From NCBI GenBank assembly GCA_902728285.1, contig CACVBU010001197.1, forward strand, positions 1,419,870-1,483,869: a DNA stretch of 64,000 nt, in the 5' to 3' direction. Source of the DNA: Clytia hemisphaerica (Eukaryota; Cnidaria; Hydrozoa; Leptothecata; Clytiidae). The notes beneath the pieces were generated by a model that was not told the DNA's origin, did no database searches, and saw only the letters and a list, made by a program, of their open reading frames with translations. Below, one piece after another: positions 1 through 11,800 of this stretch. The translations under genes were made by a program, and so were the position numbers. Numbering within the stretch: position 1 is the first letter of the stretch; each line of letters opens with the position of its first letter.

Positions 1-560
1 GCTGAAGTGGTTTTTCCCGGAAAATTCTTATTCGCCTTAAAAAACGGATTTTCGTATTTTTGGGGAAATTCCCTTTAACCAAATAAGAAAATATAGCTTT
101 TTTCAATGTTGACTTATTATTATTTTCTGATTTTTTGCACAATGATGCAAAATGGCAATGCCTAAAATGTGTCGGCGCCCGATTTTCGAAAAAAAATATA
201 TTTGGGCAAATTTGGGCCAAAAAAACTTCCTAAAAATAGGGTTTTTTGGACTTTGTGTAAAATGCTGTCATTACTTTTTTCTGATTTTTTGTACAAAGAT
301 GGAGGTCAAGATTCTCTAAAGAATGGCTGAAGTGGTTTTTCCTGGAAAATTCTTATTCGCCTTAAAAGACGGATTTTCGTATTTTGGGGAAATTCCCTTT
401 AACCAAATAAGAAAATATAGCTTTTCAATGTTTAGCTTTTTAATGATTTTTTGCACAATGATGCAAAATGGCAATGCCCAAAATGTGACGGAGCCAGATT
501 TTTAAGGAAAAATCTTTTTGGGCAAATTTGGGCCAAAAACAGCTTAAAAGGTCTTTTGGG
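1..560. repeat. 325-bp tandem repeat, cut by window edge
   Basis: The block beginning GCTGAAGTGGTTTTTCC at base 1 begins again at 326, so the period is 325 bp. The second copy is diverged, shortened and fades near 560. The array probably extends left of the window. A 60-codon open frame at 323-505 lies wholly inside the repeat and is not considered a gene. Confidence 0.75.
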
Positions 561-1183
561 CCTGAATGTGTTAAGTGATTTTCGTATTTGAGGAAATTCC
601 TTTTTACCATTTTACATTATTCAACACACAAGCTTTATTTTTCCATTCTGAATTTTGTACGATTATTGTCACTTTTTCTTATTTTCATCTGATGTTAATC
701 ATTAGGTAGGTCCATTCAGCATGTTGCTTGTTTATTTTGTCCAGTTATGTCTTATGTGTTTCCGGTAAGCATAGTACTCTCAAGTAAATTTGCTATTTTT
801 TGTCTTAGACAGTTGCAGCTTCTATTCAAATTTTATCTTCAGAACTAACATCTAGACAAGTAGTAATGCGAGCTCTTTACTGCTTTATCTAAAATGTTGT
901 TTTTCCTCTGCCGTGCCCTTTAACTTAAATCTGCTGCTAATGACCTGTTTAAATGTGATTAGCTGTTCTAGAACTGACTATTCTGAGCGTATAGTAAAAT
1001 GTATAATGTATTCCGTAAGTCCATTTTTCTCAATTCTGTAAAAGTTCTGTGATAGCTCAAGCTTATGAAGAAATTCAGCAATGTCATTAACAGTTTGCTT
1101 TCCGAGTTCGGAAGGCTGTTTGACTGTCTATGTTTAAATTCCTTGCACAAGAGCAATTGTCTTTAATCGACTTTAATCTTTAA
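561..1183. other. No feature recognised
   Basis: AT-rich sequence with stops in all frames. I see no exon with matching splice sites and no clear repeat. It could be upstream COG5 intron or intergenic DNA. Confidence 0.4.
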
Positions 1184-1440
1184 GCGACCGTAGTACAGTG
1201 GTAGAGCATCGGGCTACGGTTCGCAAGGTTGTGGTTTCAACCCCCAGCCGGGTCATACCAAAGATTCCCAAAATGGTACTTGATGCCTCTCTGCTTGATG
1301 CTCAGCAATTAAGAGAAGGATCAAGGGTAAGTGGAGAAATCCAGGGAGAAAGAGTGGCGCCCTCCCCCTTCGGGTAGATAGCTATCGAAAGAGGAGCCTT
1401 CGGGTCGCCTCCGACTGTGGTCGCAGACTTACTTACTACT
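1184..1440 (+). mobile_element. tRNA-derived SINE, family 1
   Basis: The head resembles a tRNA gene: an A-box-like TAGTACAGTGG at 1191 and a B-box-like GGTTTCAACCC near 1233, followed by CCAGCCGGGTCAT. A non-tRNA body follows and the 3' end is a short CTTA repeat. A second copy lies inverted at 25020-25265, which supports a dispersed SINE rather than a functional tRNA gene. Confidence 0.85.
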
Positions 1441-1844
1441 TTAATCCATGATTTTATGTATAATTTCGATATGTTTTGAGATAATAAGCTCCTGCGAGCG
1501 TTCCACTCTGAGCTAATATATTCTCAATTCATTTTCGATGTCTATTCCAGAAAAGATCTCTTCCGTCACTAGTAAACGTGAGTTTTTTTCTGGTCTAACT
1601 TTCTGCCAAGTAAGTCAATTTTGTCAAAGGAGAAACTTGAGATTAACGTTTTAATCCTCAGTACTGCCACCAAAGTCAGTAATTGTAGTCGGCAATTGTA
1701 GTCGGCATAAAGTCGGTGAAATAATTTAGCGCTTTCTCTTTATTTTTTGGGGGGCTTCTTGTCTTCTTTATTCTCTCTTTTTCTGTTTTGGATTTCGTAC
1801 ATCTGATTTTATGAAACTATAAACTTCTGTTTTACCACTGGTTC

Positions 1845-2600
1845 CAGGTTTTTTTTATAAGAACATCCAATATTTTTAAAGCCCGATATTCATAGCTTTT
1901 TGAGTTTTAAGCCTAAAAATGTTCTTAACATGTTCTTAAAATATTTTTTAGTTTGCTCCTAATTGGGTGTTTAAATAGTGCTCGAAAGATATGTTGTTTT
2001 TTTATGAGAATATATAGGATATCCACCATGATATGAAATTGGCCAAAAATGTTGAATAATGCTAAGAATATCACCATCATGTAAAATTACTTCTCTGATA
2101 TTCCGATGGCGGATTGGCTAAAGCTCTAAAGATGCGGGCCAATTTCCGATCGGAGAGGAATGATAGTCGGCCTTTGATGTGCTGCAACCCAAGTCGGGCT
2201 CAAATACCTTTGTGCATAAAGGTAGAAATATTTAGTTTGAACCCACCTACCCCAGAAAACGAGGGCTGGGTTACCAAACCTCCCGCTGCAAAATCCTTGA
2301 CGCGGTCTTGCAAAATTCCGTAATCTAAACCTTCCAGGTTTTGAAAATTTTTCCGATCTTCAGAGCTTTAGCGTGTCAAATGAAAATTTCTGCATCTGGG
2401 TGCCAGGTAAGTAAATTACCGATTATCCCCAGTGAAGCTCAAAACTTTTACAAAAAAAGGATAAATTTCGAACTTAACCTAAGAATACTATAGGAATAAT
2501 TTAAGATGATATTCCCTAAAAAATTAAGAAGAGCAAAGAACAATGGCAGTGTCCGGAATGCTTTCATAAGGGAAAGTCAAGAACTACTCTTACAAATGTG
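1845..2600. repeat. Degenerate MITEs of families A and B
   Basis: 1845-1960 carries the family B start (TTTTTTATAAGAACATCCAA). 1990-2095 and 2470-2540 carry family A phrases (CACCATGATATGAAATTGGCC, CTAAGAATA, GATGATATTCCCTAAAAAATTAAG). Between them, 2100-2340 is somewhat GC-richer and holds a 69-codon open frame (2114-2323) with no recognisable domain; I do not call it a gene. Confidence 0.5.
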
Positions 2601-3670
2601 GATATGCATTTAGCAAAAAAAATATCAATTTTGAAAGTTATAGTGGGATGCAAAAAGTTGATGACTAAAACTTTTAGATCTGACGAGGTGGGCAGAATTA
2701 TTCCTGTGACTTTATTTCTAACATCTTATTATCCTTCTTCCGATAAGTTGGAAGATAGAAAGAAACACGAAAAATTGCAATTTGCTATTGCTCAACCTTA
2801 ATTCTTCTTCTTATTCAACTGAATCAACAAAACTATCGAGTGTTTAAGAAGTATGAATATTTATTCAACTTTCAAGTATAACCTAACTATCCCACGGGAA
2901 AGGATAGCCTAGAAATCTAAGCTTGTTTGATTCAGTCACTAGGATAAATCTGATGGTTAAGTTGTGACTGAAAAGTATTTCAAGGGAAACTTAAAATCCG
3001 TCAATATAAAAAAAATTTAAAGCGCCGGAAACGCTATATTTCTATTAGCCGTGTGTCATAGCCTTGTAAATCTGGGCTTAGTTAACTAGGCTAGGGCCCA
3101 GGGAAAGGACGCATTTCAAATAAATATTATAAACGGCAATCTTTTTTACCTTCCGTTTTTGACAATAAGAGAAAACTTTGTTTTCCTCATAGTATAGCAT
3201 GCTAGACGATTATTTCATATTACATAGTAGAAACTGAGCAAAAATGATGGTAGGAACAGATTATAGATTAAAAACTAATGTTATCCCGTTTATCCTATTC
3301 TCAGCTTCGGCTGAGCTAGAATCTGGCAATTTATGTATCTGTTTGTCTGTTTGTCTGTTTGTCACAAAAGCTTGAAGTAAGTCTGGAGACTTCAAAAATG
3401 GTCGGAAACCTGAAAGATGCAAAAACCGCTTTCTCTTTCTATGGTTCCGCCTATCGATTAAGATCCTCTTTGATGATGGTCCGTCGCAAATAAGACAATC
3501 CAAAACAATTACTTATGATGACATTACTATTATCAAGCTATTGTGAAATTTAAAGATTATTTAGTTGGTTTAGGGCAATGATTTTTATAACTTTATTATT
3601 TAAGGTCTTGATTAATATGATATGGATGGCTATACTCGTAGTAAGGTAAAAAACTTTAAAAGTAAAAGGG
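2601..3670. other. No gene seen; short GTCTGTTT tandem at ~3339-3363
   Basis: AT-rich non-coding sequence. The only structure I see is about three copies of an 8-bp TCTGTTTG unit near 3339-3363, next to a small palindrome TCAGCTTCGGCTGA at 3301. Short open frames here have no domain. Confidence 0.4.
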
Positions 3671-3904
3671 TACACGTTTTATTATAAGAACATCCAAAAT
3701 TTTTGAAGTCTTCGGATGTTCTTAACTTTTTGGTTTTAAGTGCAGAAATGTTCTTAACATTTTTTATGTATTTTTGTCCATTTTCCTAAGAAATTGTCTG
3801 TTTTAGAGTCCGCAAAGCCTTAAAATGTTCGTGACATTTTCTTTATATATTTGCAATCGAAGCCTGATGTTTTTGTATAGTTTGTTCTTATAAAAAAACG
3901 TGTA
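3671..3904. mobile_element. MITE family B, copy 1
   Basis: 234-bp inverted-repeat element. It starts TACACGTTTTATTATAAGAAC and ends with the complementary GTTCTTATAAAAAAACGTGTA. The interior has the family phrases AACATCCAAAATTTTTGAAG and AGTCCGCAAAGCCTTAAAATG. Terminal TA dinucleotides fit a TA target-site duplication as in Tc1/mariner-type elements (inference). No coding capacity. Confidence 0.8.
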
Positions 3905-4544
3905 ACTCTAGTTAGGATGAAACTGTCGATTAAAAAGTGTGAATCAATTAGATTACACGCATTCGCTGTGAGTAGTAAAGTTCAGGATCAGGGAGTGTCT
4001 TTACCAGAAGGAAACGCCTTTTTTCTCGACACTATTATGTCTCTGTAACTTTTTAAAAACATCATAGACTTCACATTGTAATACCGTTTCTAATGACTAA
4101 CGCAACAGCAAATGTAAAGCAAAACGCCCAAATAGAGGCGTTTTAGAAAAATTAGTTCGAGGTCAGGAACATCATTGTAAGATTGCTTTTCTATTTCTAT
4201 TTTCGATAAATTTTACATACGGTCTGTTTAAACAACTAGTTCGCTAGTTTAGTTTTATGGTTTTAACTTTGTATGATTTATGGTGCTTATGTTTAATATG
4301 GAGAAAATACAAAATGACGTTCAGTCAAAAAAGTAGTGTTTTTTTTTGTCTTGAATATGAACCAAGTTAACCAGCCATTTTGTATCAATGTTCAATATTT
4401 TGATTTAGTTCAATTTAATCTCCATAGTTCCTTCAATCCATATTTTTCAGTTTAACTTTTTGGTGGCTTAAGTAAGCTGAAGAGAGAGACTCTTGATAAA
4501 CATAAAAACGTCGAAAAAAAATTTTTATAAGTCAATTTTAGATT
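3905..4544. other. No feature recognised
   Basis: AT-rich sequence without a supported exon or repeat. Confidence 0.4.
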
Positions 4545-4870
4545 TTCAAAGGGATGCGTGATCGTCCATTCTTTTTGCTGATTTGCGTAATCGTGATTGA
4601 AGACAAAAAATTGCGTGATTGCTCAGCACATTGTTCATAATAATTCCGACCTCCTAATATTAAACCTCAAATTAATAGAATATGGTACTCTGTTTCTTTA
4701 TGAACGAGTATCGAATCTGATAGTCTTTAAAGCTAAGTTAAAGGTACTTAAAAGGAGGTCGGATTTAGTATGAACAATGGTGCTGAGCAATCACGCAATT
4801 TTTAGCCTTCAATCTCGATTACGCAAATCAGCAAAAAGAATGGACAATCAAGCATCCCTTTGAAAAAGTC
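4545..4870. mobile_element. Fold-back element with ~110-bp arms
   Basis: The left arm (about 4545-4660) begins TTTCAAAGGGATGCGTGATC. The right arm (about 4755-4870) is its near-exact reverse complement and ends GCATCCCTTTGAAAA. Both contain GCTGATTTGCGTAAT / ATTACGCAAATCAGC. A ~95-bp unpaired centre separates them. No open frame of note. Confidence 0.8.
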
Positions 4871-5447
4871 CAAATTACGTATCACGGCCCAAAAAATTTT
4901 CAAATCATGATCACGTTTTGACCTCTCATTACGCAATCACGAAGAAAAAAATTCCCTATCACGTCATCACAGAACTGGGGGGGGGAGGGGGCTCTTATAG
5001 ATGTTCAACTCCCCTGCATTTTCAGGACTAAGCAGGTTGGAAAAAATTCTAAATATTAATCAACGGTGGAGTAATCAGGCTATCTTCAAACATTACAGTA
5101 TATGACCCCCAAAGTGGAGGTTGAGCCATGTTGGTACTTTAAAACCTTAGAAAGCTTCAGATTCAACCCTTACACATTTCTCTTGAGTCCGAAAAAAGAA
5201 AAATACCAAAAATTGATTTCGAAGATCCGTTTTTTGGGACTAAAACCGTCAAAAGTCACAAGATTGGAAATTAACCTCTAAAAACTGGGTAACTCTGGGA
5301 AGTATAAATATTTACCAACAACAACATCGACTCAGTAATTCAAAGTTTATTTCGAAAATTCGAAATATTTCTCGAAAAAATAAACATTTGAGTATTTTGC
5401 ACAGAATTTTGAACTCAGTCAGGCCTGAAACACCCAAAAAGTCGTTA

Positions 5448-5635
5448 TACCTTAAAGGAAGAAATTTTGGCGGGAACTTGACTTGGCGGATTTGGCGAAT
5501 TTGGTCAAAATCCGCCAAATTAAGTTCCCGCCAAATTTAATTTTTCAAGTTAACCGCCAAATTAAATTTCCTCTGAAAAAACTTTTTCAACCATCCGCCA
5601 AATTAAATTCCCGCCAAAATTTCTTCCTTTAAAAT
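5448..5635. mobile_element. Hairpin MITE with TACCTTAAAGG terminus
   Basis: The left end TACCTTAAAGGAAGAAATTT and right end AAATTTCTTCCTTTAA are complementary. The interior repeats the word CCGCCAAATTAA in both orientations. Relatives are at 26224-26342 and 30187-30289. Confidence 0.7.
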
Positions 5636-5736
5636 AATTAATTGACTTTATACGCATTGATAAATTCACTAGAAAGATTTCAATTTGGATAGACGATTTG
5701 GGAGCCATATACTGTAACTTTTATCCTTCTCTTTAG

Positions 5737-5898
5737 TGCCTTAACAAGTTTGAAGTCATGCATGCAACCTTTCGAAACGGCTTATCTCTCAAGATCCTTA
5801 TCTCGATTATTCGACTCGATCAACCTGGTTTTTCCGACAGAATCAACTGCTGTTCCTTCCAAGGATGAAGTTGGAGCTATTGTTAAAACAATCTCAAG
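5737..5898 (+). CDS. COG5: COG5 exon a
   Basis: Acceptor CTTTAG ends at 5736 and donor GTACGT starts at 5899. It encodes [20 protein letters not shown] and onward to VGAIVKTIS, the most conserved COG5 stretch. It begins by completing a codon from an unseen upstream exon (incoming phase 2) and ends with two bases of a Ser codon. Confidence 0.9.
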
Positions 5899-8800
5899 GT
5901 ACGTTTCTTACTTCAACATCTTCTGTTATTTTTTTTAGAATAATCATGGTGTCATCCCATCAAAAAATGCCAAAGGGAAGGAGAACAAAATTAGATGCTA
6001 TTGGGAAAATCTCTAGGTGTGGGAAAAGATTTTCAGGGTTCAAAGCAGTAAAATATAGCAAAAAACATGCCTTTTTCAGAGAAATGACTAAATTTTAATC
6101 CAATTCAAATTCAATATTTAGGCAAAAACGCATGAAATTGGGGGCTTTGAGACTTCGAAAACTTTTTTCGAAAAGCCCCCCCCCCCTTTTCAAGAGGTTT
6201 TTCAAAAATCTTGGGGGGGGGGATTTTAAAGGGAGGAAGCAGAATTTTCTAAGATCTCAAGGGGGAGAACCAACCCACTAGGACACTATGATAATTTTCT
6301 TTAGTTTATTCTGCTCCAGAACTCGAACCTCTGCAACTCGCATGTATCTTTAACTAGCGAATAAATTTTCTAGACCCTTCAGTTAACAATGCTTTATAAA
6401 TCTTACTCGATAACTCGAAATTTCCTTAACTCGAACAAATTGGTGTTTCTCTTAAGCGTGTTTGAGTTATGATCAAATGAATGTGCCATTTGTAATCATA
6501 AATCTTTGGAGTCTGCTAAATCACGCGCCTCCCGCGCCTACCTTTTCACGCACCCATAGTTTTCACGGACCTTTCTTTTTTCACGCGCCCCTAAATTAGG
6601 GTGTGAAACATTAGGGCGCGTGGAAAATATGAACGCTTGAAAACTTAAAAGCGTGAAAACTATGGGCGCGTGGACGTGTGAAAAATATAGGGCGAGCGAG
6701 GTGCGTAAGGCGTGTAATTTAGTAGACTCGAATTTTGGTGTCGTGAAAAAAGAAAGAATGATAATGATGAGGGCGACGATTCTAAAAAAAGGTCCTCACC
6801 TTAGAAGATGCGCCCAAATTAAATTTTCATACTTTCCGAGCAGGCCAAGCTCGGAGATGAAAAATATTGACTCCCTAGAGGGATTCCAAAATAAAATATA
6901 ATAATTCCAAAATTATATCAAAATGATTAAAATGTATTGTTCTTGCTAATTAATACTTGTGACTATTTTTATACACCAACGTGAACAAATAAAAAAATAG
7001 AAATAAAATAAACACATGAATAGAATAATAGGAATCCTTCGTAAATGGGCTTTTTCACTTGTGTGAATACGTGAAAACTAAAAGAAAAATTGCGTGAATG
7101 TGTGAATTGGAAAGCTTTACGTGAACAAAAAATTGCGTGAATTGCAAAAAAATATTCCGTTAATGCGTAAATTTGGGAGAAAAATTTGCGTGATGATTGC
7201 GTGAAATGAAGGGAATCTTTGTGTAGATGCAACTGCAGAGTACTTAGATTCTGAGCATTGAAAGTGTAGTTGACAAACTACTGTCTAAACTTAACTTCAA
7301 AGACTTTATTTTTCTTTGAATCTTTTCGTTGCAGTGAATTAAACGTGGCGTCGGTGGACGAACATCTTATGATCCTTGTAGCAAAGAATGTGTCGAAAAC
7401 AGTTCAATTGTACTCCACGAAGTGTGAGCAATTGGTTAGAACAGTTGAACATTTTCTTTTTTAAAACATACCCAATTTTGTAAGAATTTGTTCACAGAAA
7501 CGATCTACCAAACGATTGGGAGAGAGTTTTTAGACCACTGGGGTTGGGTCGAATATTTCTCGCATAAGACAAGTGTATGTATACCTGTATTCATGATATG
7601 CACCACTGCAATGTCTTCTGACATTTTATCACGGATCCAACAGCTGATTGGTTGTAAGTAACGTAAAATCAGTCAATACGTCACTTTGAACCAATCAGCT
7701 ATTGGGTGGAATGGAAGACATTGCAATGGTGCATATCATGAATACTGTTTTCAAACATATTTCAAAGAATGAAAATCGAAAATTTCTTTAGCCTCTTTAT
7801 CACCCTCTACCACTTTGAGACAAAATCACCGAACACTTTTTTTTATAAGAACAAACCATATAAAAAATAAGGCTTCAATGACGAAATATTAAGAACAAGT
7901 TACAAGAACATTTTAAGGCTTTGTGAACTCACGAAATGGTGAAAATAAGAATATATCTTAAAACAATTTAAGGCTTTTAAAACTCGAAAAGTTTAGAGCA
8001 TCCGAAGGCTTCAAAAAATTTTGGATGTGCTTATAAAAAGACATATACCATACTTAATTTTCTTTGAATTTCTTTCATTTTTTAGATCGTGACAACTTCG
8101 GAAGCCGGACAATTGGGAGGAGGTTTGACCAATGCGCAAATACGAAATGTATCGGTCGTCAATTCACTAGGTTATTTACGTACAGGAATTACCGAGGTGA
8201 CTTCCTTTTTCATTTTAGATAGATAGTTAAAGTCGATAATTTACGTGGATAGCCCAGTAATCTAGGACTTTTATAGACAGTCTTTCGATTGTTTTCACGG
8301 GGTCCACGGCCAGCCGGCTCGGCTATCTATGAACTGAACGAAACATTGGAAGGAGCGGGGATTCGAACCACGAATCCCTGGTTTGCGACGCTGAAGCCAT
8401 TGACCCCTTGACCATGCTCCTTATTATGCATCGTTTTTCTAATTGATTTCTTTTTTATATGCAAATATTTCAAATGCTAAGCTGTCTAAACAAATCTCTC
8501 TCAGCTTGCACACAACTTTGTTTCAACGTTAATCTAACGTTAAATGGACGATGTGAACGTTAGATAAACGTTGAAACAACGTTGTGTGCCAGTTGGGTTA
8601 TTATTCTCTAAAAAGAATTTTCCCCTCTTTCTAACCGATCTTCCCCCACATCCGTGTCAATTCAATGCGTGAAAAAGTTTGTAATTTAAAATTAATGAGT
8701 AAGCATGCGATACTTATTTAAAAAGAAAAACTTTAAGAATTCCAAAAACGGGAGTTCTATCTATTCTATTTTTTCTTGTAAAGAACAAAATATATTCATA

Positions 8801-11800
8801 CTAGACATTTGTATCTCCAAAACACAAGCGTGTGTGGGGAGCGCTTATTTGCTCGAGTTACTGAGGTTGCTTTATAAGGGTGTGTTGACTGGATTGACCA
8901 GACCATTTGTGTTTGTTAGAAGAATGCAAGTTTTCTACCTTGAAATTTTGAAAAATCTCTATCATACGAGGAAACGAGTGTTTCAAAAAGAATTGAATAC
9001 AGTTGACGCTCTCTAATTCGATCTTCAAGGAGAATTGGATTTTCATCAAATAATTGAATTAGGGAGCGTCGTTTATGAGAGTTTCTTGATGACGAAGACT
9101 TTAAATTTCATCAAATAAGGGAGCCTATCGAATAATAGAACGTCGAATTAGAGAGCGTCCACTGTATACCCATAAATACCCAACGGAAAGAAAGGAAATT
9201 TCTAGCATCTAATGGTATTTTTGTCTCGATCCTCCGTCCGATATATACATAATTACCCAACGATATCTAATAATGATATCTCTTTTTCAGATTTTACTAG
9301 AGCTAGATTACCCTCCACAAGAAGCGATAGTTACATTGGACAAAGCCATTATTGTAAGTCGTTCTCATTATCAAACAATATTCCCATCTTTAGAATGCAT
9401 GTACCCTTCACGACAATGAATGGTTGCTTCTACAATCTGTGACTAAATATTGTGGCAAGAATTCCCTCCCCCCCCCCCCCCATAGTATCAATGTTGGTGG
9501 GTGGAAAAGCTGCCACCATGCTCAGAAAAAGCTCACATCAACACTGATATTAGTGGGGAAGGGATTTTTAAAGAAATTGCCATATATTGTGTCACTGATT
9601 GTAGATGTTTATCTTTTCATACTTAATCGTTGGGTGATTTTCCAAAGGGGTGTTCTTATTTCCCCTGTTTTGTTGAAAATTTCAGTTTTAAGAGAGCCAA
9701 ATCAATGTTTAAACATCCATGCATCCTAGAGATTTCGAAAATGGCTAAAATAATAAATAAATAATGAATAAAGCAGCCACTTTAACGGCCAAAGTGCTAG
9801 ATGAAAATCTCTTGGATATGAGATACCTATCATGGTATTCGTGCGTTTTTTTTCTCAATGTTTTACTAGCTTTACTAGTTAGCGTCAATACCGAATGGAC
9901 ATCAAATACCTATTTCAAGAAAAAGTAAAATCTATTGGCAGATTTCGAAAAAATATACCAAGAAAGCGATAGTTTTTAAATCCTTCGTGACGATTGCCTT
10001 TTTCTTCTTTTCTGGGAAAGATTGAAGATTCGTTTGTAGCCCATCGGGATTTATAGTCCCTCGGGCTCAAACTGAATGGATATGGGTAACTAGTGATACC
10101 AAGTTTATTGGGTTATTGCTCCTTATACGATATGTGATTAGATTTACATTTCTCTTTTTATAGAGCATCAATGATTTACATTTCTCTTTTCATAGAGCAT
10201 CAATGATTTCATGGACGTTTCATTGAGTTTGTTGCTAAGCTCCATCATGAGGACGTTGGAAACGAAAATGTTAAAGATGAGCAACGAAAATTTCGCAATG
10301 TAAGTCTCGTGAAATTCTAAGATGATCAAATGACGTTTCGTTAATATCGATTCTGATGGAACCGTCTCTTCTTTTCCTTTTGATAGAAAAACTATCATAT
10401 TTAGAGGGGGTTTATCTAAAGAATCCTGCATTACTAAAAATAGACAAAAAGAACGACAAATTGCATAAAAAACGATATATTTCGCCGTCCACAACCCCTT
10501 CGTTTATCACAGGAATTAACTACATGTGGTTCAAAAGGACGACAAATTACGCATGCGTGTTACAATGCAGGATTCTAAAGAGGAACAGATTGTTAAAGCT
10601 CAATGTAGTGGTATTGACGTCAAATTTTTTCTACAGATTAGCGGATCTGATATGTTGCTGTCGTCTACTAATGGATTGGTGCTCCTTATAGCCTTAAATA
10701 TTACTTTCCGGTTTTGTAGAGATCTGTGGTTCAGACTACCAGGGACCTTGAAAACCTTAAAAACCTTAAAAACCTTGAAATTGAACTAAGCAACCTTGAA
10801 AACCTTGAAAGTGAATGTAATATGAAAGAATTCCTTGAAAACCTGGAAAAGGCATGGTTGTGACAGTATAGTTACTCTTGTTTTGGCTTGGGTCCTTACT
10901 GAAGTTTTGGTCGATGCTAAAGCTCCCAAAATTTTCTATGGACCAAATGCTGGTAATCATTTTTTATGGACCAAATTCTGGTAATAGCCTCGTCAAGAAC
11001 GGTGATATCGTACTATTTAAAAATCTGTTTGAGTTCTGAAAGACCTTAAAAATACCCGGTCCGAAAAACCTTGAAAAATCGCTAAAATATCACCAATAAA
11101 ACCTTGAAAACCTTGAAAATGATGAAAAAAAACTCCGTAGACACCCTGACTACGGACCTGACAGAATTTGAGATTTAAATAGAAATTCTTTATTCCTTTG
11201 CTTAGTTAAGGTATTGTACTTGTCACGATGAAATATTTGATATAATTTCTCTATTCGATGTTATCCCTTTGAATTCAACATACTTGTAAGCCATTCAATT
11301 AAACCCGATTGAGCCGTGTTGAATCTTGTATACTCACGATGAAGGAATAGTTCTAGGAAACACAGTAAGGTAAATTCGTAGAAGCGAACTTTCAGCTCTA
11401 AGAGATCTTAAATGTAAACAAAATAGCGAGGCGAGCGTCATATAGCTCAACAAACCGTCTGTGTTTATCTGTATCTAGTCAAAGGAGAGCTTTTACATTG
11501 ACCCAAAACTTTTCTATCTATAATGTTTTTATTTATAAGGGCAGTCGAATTTTTTTATAAAGACAGTCAAATTTTTTCATAAGGACAATCAAATTTATTT
11601 GAACCAATATTTTTGGAGATCAAGGAAATAATGTAAAAAAACAAATGTTTTTTTTTTTTGTGAGTATTTTTTCTCGATTTCCTAAGAAATCGGGTGTATT
11701 AGAGTGTTTTAGAGTCCGAGAAGCCTTAAAATGTATGTTTTCGATTGTTCATGATATTTTGGCCATCGAGGCCTTTCGATTTATTCTCTTGTTAAAACCA

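Noticed and set aside
1545-1580. Micro-exon upstream of COG5 (TTCCAG ... GTGAGT)
   Set aside because: The splice sites look good but only about 27 bases are enclosed, and they do not match COG5 sequence that I recall.
3339-3363. Possible CRISPR-like direct repeats, here and at 31549-31890
   Set aside because: The short words are not separated by uniform unique spacers, and the window is animal nuclear DNA.
8225-8422. Functional tRNA gene
   Set aside because: A second copy at 15841-16013 shares a long non-tRNA body, which fits a SINE.
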